A stretch of 8,876 nucleotides of DNA from Gemmatimonadota bacterium. GTDB taxonomy: Bacteria; Latescibacterota; UBA2968; UBA8231. Location: contig PATE01000005.1 in assembly GCA_002712305.1 (NCBI GenBank), positions 47,047 through 55,922 of the forward strand, written 5' to 3'. The notes under the pieces are model-generated. The model saw only the letters and a list, made by a program, of their open reading frames with translations. It did no database searches and was not told the DNA's origin. Both the position numbers and the translations under genes were made by a program. This document shows positions 1-6,831 of this stretch, in pieces. How positions within the stretch are numbered: the first letter of the stretch is position 1; every line of letters starts with the position of its first letter.

Positions 1-1083
1 GACCACTCTCGACGTCAGAACCAACGAGGCGAGCAGGATGGTAAGTCCAAGTGACACCAGGTACAATCGATGTTCGTTCACCAGGACATTCAGCGGCACA
101 ATCAAGGTGGGAAGCAAGATCAGACCACTCCACAGCAGCCACCAACGTGTCTTCGGGCCCGAACAACGCAGGATCACCACGCCACTGCTGAATAGAGCGA
201 TCAGGCTCAACCACACGGCCAGATCCTCACCGCTCCCCAGGCTAAACTGATGCTCTACACTCAGGCCCCAGGGAATCGTCAACAGATGCGCATAATAGAC
301 GAGGGCCTTGACCTGTGTCATGAGTTGGACCGTGAGCGGTCGCACTGGAGCATCGAGAACGGCCGTTGACAGTAGGCCTGAAACGACCCATAGATACCCC
401 ACCACGACCAGCCCCAGGGGCCACAGCCGTCGACCTCTCTCCTGCCATGTATCGCGAACAAACATTCCGTCGTGTATCCACAACAGGGGGACCAATACGA
501 TGGCGATGGACTTGCACATCAGTGCAAACAACAGGATCAGCGCACAGGGCCAGGCCGATTCGCGGATCTTCAGGTGAGCGAGAAAGGCTGCCAGCATGAA
601 GAGCCCGCAGAAGGACTCGGATCGACTGCTCACATAGGCCACGGTTTCCACATTGATCGGATGCACCGCGAACAGTGCTGCCGCCACGATGGCCGGACGG
701 CGGTCGTGCCACACGTGACAGAACACGATGAAGCCCAGAACGACGACCCCCACGTGCAGGAGCAGATTCGTCAGCAGAAAGGCCATCGGCTCGAGACCTG
801 ATACGGCAAAGGTCAGCGAATAGGAAAGCATGATGAGGGGTCGGAACATTCCGCCGAAGTCCAGACCCGAGAAGGTTCCGGGATCAGTGAAGAGCGTGGG
901 GACCAGCGACAGGGATCGTATGTGGGGATTGTCCACGATCGAATGCAGATCGTCGTAGTGAAACCCTCCGTCTATGACGCGACCATGGGCGACGAGACAG
1001 AGAACGACGAGGCCACCGAGTTCGAGAATCGATCGGTTCCGAGACGTCCACTGCCCGTCCTTTGTGGAATCGTCATCCGCCAT
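1..1083 (-). CDS. GT-C membrane glycosyltransferase, TMTC/O-mannosyltransferase-like (partial, C-terminus outside window)
   Basis: The minus-strand frame starting at the ATG at 1083 stays open for 361 codons to the left edge, so the gene is cut off. After a polar N-terminus the protein is very hydrophobic. Possible membrane segments lie near residues 20-38, 82-96, 99-122, 130-145, 156-170, 178-203, 222-240, 286-305 and 313-333. Family landmarks appear in the TMTC order: FHYDDLHSIVDNPHIR (41-56), an acidic pair in the first large loop as expected for a GT-C catalytic site; MFRPLIMLSY (79-88); HPINVETVAYVSSRSE (141-156); and NEHRLYL (336-342). Bacterial relatives commonly continue into C-terminal tetratricopeptide repeats, which would lie beyond the window. 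By family it should transfer a sugar from a polyprenyl-phosphate donor on the outer face of the cytoplasmic membrane. The gene starts 6 bases after the methyltransferase stop. No strong ribosome binding site is visible, so coupling is likely. Donor and acceptor are unknown. Confidence 0.82.
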   Translation of the reverse strand, partial: MADDDSTKDGQWTSRNRSILELGGLVVLCLVAHGRVIDGGFHYDDLHSIVDNPHIRSLSLVPTLFTDPGTFSGLDFGGMFRPLIMLSYSLTFAVSGLEPMAFLLTNLLLHVGVVVLGFIVFCHVWHDRRPAIVAAALFAVHPINVETVAYVSSRSESFCGLFMLAAFLAHLKIRESAWPCALILLFALMCKSIAIVLVPLLWIHDGMFVRDTWQERGRRLWPLGLVVVGYLWVVSGLLSTAVLDAPVRPLTVQLMTQVKALVYYAHLLTIPWGLSVEHQFSLGSGEDLAVWLSLIALFSSGVVILRCSGPKTRWWLLWSGLILLPTLIVPLNVLVNEHRLYLVSLGLTILLASLVLTSRVV

Positions 1084-1089
1084 ACGGCG

Positions 1090-2091
1090 TCACGACTCGA
1101 CTCGCTTGTGGGCCAACACGCGGAAGGCCCCCCCGTAATCGTAGAGTCCCAGAACAAGGAGCAGCGCCTGCATCCAGACACGACGCGACCAGCGCCAGTG
1201 TCGTGGTCCACTCGGCTTGGAGGCGATCGGTGCCAGGGCTCGAGCCACGAGACCCCTGATTCCGTGGACCTGGTCGCCCGAATGGGCGCGATAAGCCGCC
1301 ACCATGTCACCCAGACGCATGGGAAAGGACCCGACGGGATCCATCCCCTGCTCGTCATACCAACTCAGTAGTTGCTTGAGACTCAGGGAATCTCTGTAGA
1401 GGACGGCGTATTTGTCGTAGAGCCGTGCATCCCACGACGAGGGGATTCCCTCCCGTCGAAAGCGTGTACCCCGCCGCCAGTCGAGATACCGCCGCGCAAG
1501 ACGCATCCGTTCATCGATGTCGTCTCCCGCCCTCCGGTCGAGCCAGTCGCACTCGAGGTTGTAGAGGCAGTGCCCGTAGCTGTTGTAGAGAAAGGTACAG
1601 AGATAACCATCGGGCTTGACCATACGACACAGGTTCTCAAAGGCCTGCCGCATTCTCGGTGTATGATGGATACACCCCAGGCTCGACACATAGTCGAAGG
1701 TTCCATCGGGAAAAACCGAGTCATCAAGCACCGATGCGTGACGAAACTCGACGTTGTCGATGCCTGCCTCTTCGGCGCGCTGACGAGCGGATTCGAGGGA
1801 ACCATCACTGGTGTCGATTCCAATCACGCGCTCCGGCTTCAGGCTGGCGAGAAACATCGTCTCCTCCCCCGTGCCGCAGCCACCATCGAGGATCGTCTTG
1901 CCCTGGAAGAAGGTGGCCGGATCGATACCCATCAGGCTATACACGAGATAGCGATGACGTTCATAGCTGGCCTTGTGCGCCGGATCGAGCGATGGGTAGC
2001 GCAATTCGGAATACATCGCGCGCGTTCGCCGCTCCTTTTCGGCTTCCTCTTCTCGCAGGGGCTGAGGTCCGGTGTCCATCTGCTCACCCAT
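1090..2091 (-). CDS. Class I SAM-dependent methyltransferase
   Basis: This 333-residue protein has a Rossmann-type methyltransferase domain in about residues 60-170. Motif I is ILDGGCGTGEET (67-78). The acidic end of strand 2 is VIGIDTSDGSLESA (89-102). Motif II is FPDGTFDYVSSLGCIHHTP (127-145), and the post-II region includes MVKPDGYLCTFLYN (157-170). This is the Methyltransf_11/25 pattern of small-molecule, sugar or lipid O-, N- or C-methyltransferases, so the acceptor cannot be named. The C-terminal half (about 170-333) is family-specific and rich in Arg, Trp and Tyr. It ends with a short hydrophobic stretch, VWMQALLLVLGLYDYGG (305-321), which might give membrane contact. The gene begins 2 bases after the CapA-like stop and ends 6 bases before the membrane transferase, so it belongs to the same operon. 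The likely role is methylating a sugar or amino-acid group of the product made by the cluster. Confidence 0.85.
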   Translation of the reverse strand: MGEQMDTGPQPLREEEAEKERRTRAMYSELRYPSLDPAHKASYERHRYLVYSLMGIDPATFFQGKTILDGGCGTGEETMFLASLKPERVIGIDTSDGSLESARQRAEEAGIDNVEFRHASVLDDSVFPDGTFDYVSSLGCIHHTPRMRQAFENLCRMVKPDGYLCTFLYNSYGHCLYNLECDWLDRRAGDDIDERMRLARRYLDWRRGTRFRREGIPSSWDARLYDKYAVLYRDSLSLKQLLSWYDEQGMDPVGSFPMRLGDMVAAYRAHSGDQVHGIRGLVARALAPIASKPSGPRHWRWSRRVWMQALLLVLGLYDYGGAFRVLAHKRVES

Positions 2092-2093
2092 GG

Positions 2094-3221
2094 CTACCGC
2101 TGTCCTCCACCGATGATCTCGCCCAGGCTGCGTCCCAATGACTTGAGGTTTTTCCGCCCAAGACGCAGTAGCCGGGAAGTGCCGTCTCGGAAACCCGCAT
2201 CGAGAACTTCCTCTCGAATGACACGCCGCAGCCTCGAGATCTCGAACCGACGAACGGCACGATGCCAGGCTTGTTCGCCCGCTGTGGTTCCGAGGTCTGC
2301 CGCCACCTGGGCCAGTTCAGTCTCGATCTGTTGTCGGCGCGCTTCTGGCAACACCCGAAGGTGTCCGTCCCCATCCGCATGAACGGGGGTCACAGCAGCG
2401 ACGACCGCACCGTCGGGTTCCACGTCGACGGACACCAGCAATGATTCGCTCGCGACGCCACGAAATCTGAGCCCCTGATCTGGATAGTCCGGGAACAGGA
2501 AGTTTCCCAGACTGTAGCAGATCACGCCACGCTGATAGGATTCGATCGGTTGAATAACGTGCGGATGATGTCCGACCACGACGTGGGCACCGGCTTCGAT
2601 CAGCGCTCGCGCAAGGCGAACATTGTCGGGAGGCGGCACGGGGATGTATTCCTTGCCCCAATGGAGAGATACGATGACCACATCCACCGATCGCTTCGCC
2701 GTCTCGACGGCCCTCAACACACACTGCGGATCCAGTGCCGCCACACCGGCGTCATTCTGCGTTGCCGTCACGGCACCCACCCAGGGATGGGAGGACGCAA
2801 AACCGATCCAACCCAACCGAAGACCGCCGCTTTCGGTCACGCAGCAGGCTGACGCCTCCTCAGCATTCTCGCCCGCGCCGATGACTTCGATGCATGCTTT
2901 GCGCAAGTGTTCCCGCCCTGTCAGCATCGCGGTCAGACCGTGGTCAGTGCTGTGATTGTTGGCGAGACTGACGACATTCACACCCCACTCCCTCAGTAGG
3001 TTCAGCGCATCCACCTCACAGTCGATCAGGTATTCCTCGGGGAATACGGGATCACCGACGCGTCCGATGGCGCAATCCAAGCTCAGGAACCGCAGATCCG
3101 CCTCCGCGAACAGGGGTCGGACCGATTCGGTTCGCCGGGTCAGTTCCTCAACGCGAACCCCATGGAGAGAACCACCGAGCGCAGTGTCCCCTGCCAAGAG
3201 AAGTCGAACAGACGTGCTCAC
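2094..3221 (-). CDS. CapA/PgsA family protein (metallophosphatase fold, capsule or poly-gamma-glutamate type)
   Basis: This 375-residue protein has the CapA core in residues 5-245: LLAGDTALGG (8-17), SLANNHSTDHG (85-95), SLHWGKEY (185-192), GHHPHVIQPIE (217-227) and YSLGNFLF (236-243). These are the metal-binding motifs of the calcineurin-like CapA fold. CapA/PgsA proteins are required for poly-gamma-glutamate capsule production, but many homologues sit in other polysaccharide loci with unknown activity. The second motif, normally NLE, reads SLDC (47-50). The classic CapA N-terminal membrane anchor is absent, because the core begins at residue 5, so this form should be cytoplasmic. The last 85 residues or so form a charged, arginine-rich tail (RRFEISRLRRVIREE, then KNLKSLGRSLG). 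The start is a GTG at 3221, with GAGG 8 bases upstream, 3 bases after the preceding TAG. The core family is clear, but whether it is an enzyme or a polymer-export factor is unknown. Confidence 0.88.
   Translation of the reverse strand: MSTSVRLLLAGDTALGGSLHGVRVEELTRRTESVRPLFAEADLRFLSLDCAIGRVGDPVFPEEYLIDCEVDALNLLREWGVNVVSLANNHSTDHGLTAMLTGREHLRKACIEVIGAGENAEEASACCVTESGGLRLGWIGFASSHPWVGAVTATQNDAGVAALDPQCVLRAVETAKRSVDVVIVSLHWGKEYIPVPPPDNVRLARALIEAGAHVVVGHHPHVIQPIESYQRGVICYSLGNFLFPDYPDQGLRFRGVASESLLVSVDVEPDGAVVAAVTPVHADGDGHLRVLPEARRQQIETELAQVAADLGTTAGEQAWHRAVRRFEISRLRRVIREEVLDAGFRDGTSRLLRLGRKNLKSLGRSLGEIIGGGQR
2103..2108 (-). promoter_or_regulatory. Ribosome binding site of the methyltransferase
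   Basis: GGAGGA on the minus strand lies 11 bases before the ATG at 2091, within the last codons of the capA-like gene. It favours the first ATG over a second one four codons downstream. Confidence 0.5.
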
Positions 3222-3224
3222 GAC

Positions 3225-5075
3225 CTAGGCCTCGTCGATGAATCGTCGATGGAACAGTTCCACCGTCACCAGCGCCTGCAACAGAAACAATGCGGGCCAC
3301 CCACGATCGATCATCGATACCAAACGCCGCAGGCCGTCTGCGTCGATGATCCCCCGGGAAAGGGTGCGTTCCTGCTCGGCGATATCCAGGAAGGCACGAC
3401 GAAAGCCCGAATGCTGACGGAAGTGTCGATTGAGATCGGCACGGTGGCTCAAATCCAGTTTACCTCCACTTGCTCGCAGCATCAGCATCGCTCCGGCCTG
3501 CTTCACAGGGAACCGTTCAACAAGCCGGTCCAGCCGTCCCTTGTCCTGATCGAGGGGGCGCCCCGTCTTTGCCCAAGATACGGCTGCAACCCCCGGATCC
3601 GCTCGGCTTACGATGGCCCGGGAAAACTGAGATCCCTTCTTGAAGTGAGGTGGAATCTGCCGGTACAACTCGATCAGCCGGCGGCTGGTTCCGGGATAGG
3701 CATAGTCGGCATACTGACGCTGCACATTCGGCAGTGCCACGGAGTAGCGATTGCTGCGATTCTGGAAGGAGAAGGCTTGGACTCGATTCGTCAGGGACGG
3801 TTCGTCGAGACCCTCCAACTGGGATGTGATGCTGTGTGCATTAGCCGCTTCGTAGTCATCGTAGAACTGGGAGGAAAACACCTTCTTCACCAGCTCTGGC
3901 CGGCACCGCCTCCACTGACGATTGATGGCCGACACGGTGTCGGCCTGACTCGCATCCGTGCGCTCGGGGAGAATCAGGAACGTGTCCCCGAAAAGGACAT
4001 CCATCAGATAGCCGTCGAGCACGATACTCGGCGAATCGGTGGTTGCCATCGACTGAATCACCGGCAGGAACCAGAATTGGTGGCAGTGGATATTCCCCTG
4101 GGCAATCAGGTCACCATCGGCCAACATGGTAGAATAGTCGAAGCCCAGCGGATCGTATTCGTGCCAATCCGCTCCACATTCGATGGCCAACTGGCGTGCG
4201 ATCTGAGCTTCGGCTCCATACCAGCTCACATGATGAACGGGAATGCCAGCCCGCTGTTGCGCGGCGAATGCGAGCAGTGTGCGCGAATCGAGTCCGCCAC
4301 TCAGCGGCACCGTGATCTGCTCGAATCGCTGAGAGTGCGCATCTACACTCTCGCGATACGCCTCGACGGCTTCCTCCACATATTCTTCGAAACCGGTCGC
4401 AACAGCGTTCGTGGCGCCTGTATCGTTGGCAAACTGAAGATCCCAGTATCGCTGTTGACGAACCGTGCCCGATTGAATCGTCAGGCACGTTGCGCCGGGC
4501 AAGAGGCGGACGCCCTCCAGCAGGCTGCGGTCTGCACCGATGTAGCCGAAATTGAACATCTCCAACATGGCCATCCGGTCGACCTGCGGTGCGAACCCCG
4601 GCAGTCGCGCGATGGCGCTCATGCGCGTGGCGAAAGCCACATACGACTCGCCCCAGTACCAATACAGGTGACGCGCACCCAGACGGGATGAGACCACGTG
4701 GACACCGTCCCCGTCCGTCACGACGAAGTTGTAGTCACCTTCCACATGCTCGAGGCGCGAAACACGGTTTTGATGCCAGAGCTCAAGAAGAAGCCGGGCA
4801 TCAGAGAAGGAGGGATCGTCAACCCCTACCTCGGACGCAAGTTGTGTTCGATTGACCACGTATCCATCGAGGGCGAGGCTGAGGCCCCCCGTCTCGGCCA
4901 CGGGCGAGGCGGTTCCAAACTGCCAGCTGTGCACACCGACGTCCTGGGTTTCGTTGACGAAACGACTCTCGGATTCCCACAGTCCCGACTCGTTGTCATC
5001 TCCCATCCGCGCCAGGGCATCGGATACGGAAGGTGCGTCCGGATTCAACTGTACAAAGCCACACACGGCAGGCAT
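3225..5075 (-). CDS. Asparagine-synthetase-like amide ligase with degenerate glutaminase domain
   Basis: This 616-residue protein has the two-domain AsnB architecture but is strongly diverged. The start at 5075 gives MPAVCGFVQL, which lines up without gaps with MCGIAGVIRL of the intact paralogue in this operon. Pro occupies the position of catalytic Cys2, and the only nearby cysteine is Cys5, at the usual Ala/Gly position. The HRGPD motif is absent, NGEIYN reads DGYVVN (70-75), and GDFAFA reads GDYNFV (113-118). The glutaminase is therefore probably inactive. The synthetase domain keeps PLSGGLDSRTLL (257-268), so ATP-dependent carboxylate activation is plausible. The second conserved loop is altered to LDGYLMDVLFGD (353-364) where AsnB has GEGADELFGGY. 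Relatives with lost glutaminase include beta-lactam synthetase and lasso-peptide cyclases, which use an internal or separate amine instead of ammonia. The family is secure; the reaction, probably amide or lactam formation on an unknown substrate, is inferred. The gene starts 5 bases after the peptidase stop. Confidence 0.88.
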   Translation of the reverse strand: MPAVCGFVQLNPDAPSVSDALARMGDDNESGLWESESRFVNETQDVGVHSWQFGTASPVAETGGLSLALDGYVVNRTQLASEVGVDDPSFSDARLLLELWHQNRVSRLEHVEGDYNFVVTDGDGVHVVSSRLGARHLYWYWGESYVAFATRMSAIARLPGFAPQVDRMAMLEMFNFGYIGADRSLLEGVRLLPGATCLTIQSGTVRQQRYWDLQFANDTGATNAVATGFEEYVEEAVEAYRESVDAHSQRFEQITVPLSGGLDSRTLLAFAAQQRAGIPVHHVSWYGAEAQIARQLAIECGADWHEYDPLGFDYSTMLADGDLIAQGNIHCHQFWFLPVIQSMATTDSPSIVLDGYLMDVLFGDTFLILPERTDASQADTVSAINRQWRRCRPELVKKVFSSQFYDDYEAANAHSITSQLEGLDEPSLTNRVQAFSFQNRSNRYSVALPNVQRQYADYAYPGTSRRLIELYRQIPPHFKKGSQFSRAIVSRADPGVAAVSWAKTGRPLDQDKGRLDRLVERFPVKQAGAMLMLRASGGKLDLSHRADLNRHFRQHSGFRRAFLDIAEQERTLSRGIIDADGLRRLVSMIDRGWPALFLLQALVTVELFHRRFIDEA

Positions 5076-5080
5076 GGACT

Positions 5081-5905
5081 TCAGCCCTTCAGACCGATGG
5101 CGCGATCCCACGCCTGCCGCAGCGTCTCTCCTCGGGCGCAAAGTTCCCGCGGGGGACGCCATCCAAGCCCTGCCCCACCACGAAGACGGCGGGCAAGGGC
5201 ACGCCAGGCGCAAGCGGAGTTGTAACGCAGCCTGATTTCTCTTGAAGCGTCCAAGCGTCGCGGGAGGATCTGATCCCGTCTCTTCAGGGCTCGTTCGACT
5301 CCCCTGCAGATCAGATCCCGGCTCTGCTCGGGCGCCAGACTGACACAGCACGTCTTGGAAACGCCTCGTTTCACAGCCGCCGTTTCGACACCCTCGACCA
5401 GGTTGGAGATCTCTTTCGTCGCCGCCAGATCGCCACTCAGGAAAACGACGGGAACACCGACCTCGCCGGCGATCCCGACAATGAGGCCGATTTCCCCAAT
5501 CTCCTCGGTCCCCAGACTCACACGCTCGAGACGCCGACGGCTGTACGTGTGTCGCAAGTGTCCACCCTCAGCCCCCGCCATCGCATGTTGCCCAATGATG
5601 AGAACTGCATCGAAGTCTTCGTCCAAACCTGCAAGCCAACTGGCTCGGCGCCCCCCATGTAGCAGACGCGCAGGCGAAACCAGGCGTTCGGCGGGCAGAG
5701 TATCTCCCGGACCGTGGTTATCGATCACCAGGATCTGGGTTGCCCCCGCCGCTACGGCCCCGCTCACAGCGGCATTGACCTCGGCAATCCACAACTGGGA
5801 CCACTGTCGACGAAGTTCAACGTCCTGTGGGAGATTCGAGTCACGCACGTCGAAACCGGACACCCCACTGACGCCTTCAAGGTCGGTGACGAGATAGACT
5901 TTCAC
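5081..5905 (-). CDS. M55 family D-aminopeptidase (DppA-like zinc peptidase)
   Basis: The 274-residue protein begins MKVYLVTDLEGVSG, the classic M55/DppA N-terminus with the metal-ligand pair Asp8 and Glu10. Further signature positions are present: DNHG (62-65, His64), GQHAMAG (105-111, His107), then His116 and His119, and GEIG (137-140, Glu138) before VPVVFLSGD (151-159). Bacillus DppA is a zinc enzyme of similar length that removes N-terminal D-amino acids from short peptides such as D-Ala-D-Ala, and its ligand set matches this one. Nothing suggests a signal peptide, so it should act in the cytoplasm. The GTG start at 5905 shares GTGA with the deacetylase stop (4-base overlap), which implies translational coupling. 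The last 60 residues are rich in arginine and diverge from what I know of the family. DppA genes usually sit beside peptide transporters; being placed between a sugar deacetylase and an AsnB-like ligase is unusual and suggests a D-amino-acid or amide substrate of this pathway. Confidence 0.9.
   Translation of the reverse strand: MKVYLVTDLEGVSGVSGFDVRDSNLPQDVELRRQWSQLWIAEVNAAVSGAVAAGATQILVIDNHGPGDTLPAERLVSPARLLHGGRRASWLAGLDEDFDAVLIIGQHAMAGAEGGHLRHTYSRRRLERVSLGTEEIGEIGLIVGIAGEVGVPVVFLSGDLAATKEISNLVEGVETAAVKRGVSKTCCVSLAPEQSRDLICRGVERALKRRDQILPRRLDASREIRLRYNSACAWRALARRLRGGAGLGWRPPRELCARGETLRQAWDRAIGLKG
5085..5090 (-). promoter_or_regulatory. Ribosome binding site of the second AsnB-like gene
   Basis: GAAGGG on the minus strand lies 9 bases before the ATG at 5075, inside the end of the peptidase gene. 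It supports this start over the longer open frame, which reaches back to 5351 across the peptidase. Confidence 0.55.
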
Positions 5906-6831
5906 CGGACATGCTCCGATCGAAACCACGAGGCAAACTCATGATAACTCGTGACCCAGCAGTCGTCACCAAGCGTCGCCAATACCTCGGAGACAGGGGT
6001 CATGTCGATGCGTCCAACGTCCTTTGGGTCCAGATAGATATTCGTGATCCCGCCGCTGGCATGGGCCGTGTGTAGTCGTTTGGACAGGATCTCGCCGAAA
6101 TTGTCCTTGTGCCATCCCCCGTGGGCATACAATCCGTGCCACGTATCCAACGAACTGAGTGGGTGCAAGGGACATGTAGACACGGGGATCTCCACGACAT
6201 CCCCTTCCATCACGGGCAGGCCCAGTTTTCGCCCACGTGGGGCGAGCATCGATGTGGAGTAGTGGAGATTCAGGTTGTTCAGGATCGGATACAACGGACG
6301 CGGATCTACATTGCCGAAATGCGGGGCGCGAAACCCGGTCATCGTCACACCCAGTGTCTCCGCAACCACTCGCTGACATCGCTCGATCTCCGCACCACGC
6401 TCCTCGATACTCAGCGCCTCCCACTTCCGATCGTTGAGGTCTTCACGCCTGGAAACGAAACGGCCCGGGGCATTGACGAGTTCTGGGTGAGAGTAGGAAT
6501 GATTCACCAATTCGTGTCCACCCTCCACGATCGCACGATGCTCGTCTGGATAGTCTTCCACCCAGCGGCCAACGACGGCGAAACTCGCTCTCCCATTCAG
6601 GGCACTGAGTTGGTCCACGATCTGCGGCAGGGCGTCCACATCTTCGGGGAAGTCGACATCGAATGACAACAGCAGGCACGAACGTCGACCATTCCAACGG
6701 GTCTCCCCATCAAAGGCAGCTTCAAGTCGTGAGGTGAACCAACCCGCAAGGAGATGGCTCGCCAATTGGGCCCCCCGACCGCCATGGCGCATGACCCGCA
6801 TTCGCAATCCGCTGGGTTCGTAACCTGGCAT
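5902..6831 (-). CDS. Polysaccharide deacetylase (NodB homology domain, carbohydrate esterase 4 like)
   Basis: This 309-residue protein probably removes N- or O-acetyl groups from a sugar polymer or lipid-linked sugar, using a divalent metal. NodB motif 1 appears as SFDVDFPED (56-64, Asp58 and Asp60). Motif 2 is HSYSH (111-115), giving the two metal-binding histidines. Motif 3 is GFRAPHFG (167-174, Arg168 and Pro170). A motif 4-like EIPVS follows (214-218). The usual motif 5 Leu-x-x-His is not obvious: near the end I read IYLDP (265-269), with Asp where His would be expected. The FDVD form of motif 1 recalls the FDVE forms seen in deacetylases of exosortase-type EPS loci. There is no signal peptide or membrane segment, so it is probably cytosolic. 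The ATG at 6831 was chosen because it overlaps the upstream TGA (TGATG) and has an AGGT just ahead. The frame stays open to 7065, but that part lies inside asnB. Confidence 0.85.
   Translation of the reverse strand: MPGYEPSGLRMRVMRHGGRGAQLASHLLAGWFTSRLEAAFDGETRWNGRRSCLLLSFDVDFPEDVDALPQIVDQLSALNGRASFAVVGRWVEDYPDEHRAIVEGGHELVNHSYSHPELVNAPGRFVSRREDLNDRKWEALSIEERGAEIERCQRVVAETLGVTMTGFRAPHFGNVDPRPLYPILNNLNLHYSTSMLAPRGRKLGLPVMEGDVVEIPVSTCPLHPLSSLDTWHGLYAHGGWHKDNFGEILSKRLHTAHASGGITNIYLDPKDVGRIDMTPVSEVLATLGDDCWVTSYHEFASWFRSEHVR
5914..5917 (-). promoter_or_regulatory. Ribosome binding site fixing the GTG start of the M55 peptidase
   Basis: GGAG on the minus strand is 8 bases before the GTG at 5905. 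It lies inside the last codons of the deacetylase gene. This spacing favours the GTG at 5905 over the GTG at 5929, eight codons upstream. Confidence 0.6.

Noticed and set aside
242-712. Minus-strand open frame of about 156 codons.
   Set aside because: It is in a different frame from the membrane glycosyltransferase, which is open over the whole region and carries family motifs. This frame is arginine- and serine-rich shadow sequence.
1372-2382. Plus-strand open frame of about 336 codons.
   Set aside because: It is antisense to the methyltransferase and the end of the CapA-like gene, and shows no domain signature or convincing ribosome binding site.
3162-4691. Long plus-strand open frame of about 509 codons.
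   Set aside because: It is antisense to the AsnB-like ligase, which has clear motifs and fits the operon. High GC third positions commonly leave antisense frames open, and its translation shows no recognisable domain.
3225-5075. Lasso-peptide cyclase with a nearby precursor peptide.
   Set aside because: The gene gaps are too small to hold a precursor, and no B-protein transglutaminase-like gene or transporter is visible. The cyclase-like loss of Cys2 alone does not establish a lasso cluster.
5076-5351. N-terminal extension of the AsnB-like ligase by 92 codons.
   Set aside because: It lies inside the M55 peptidase gene in another frame, has low-complexity composition and would place residues ahead of the Ntn-fold N-terminus. 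The ATG at 5075 has its own ribosome binding site.
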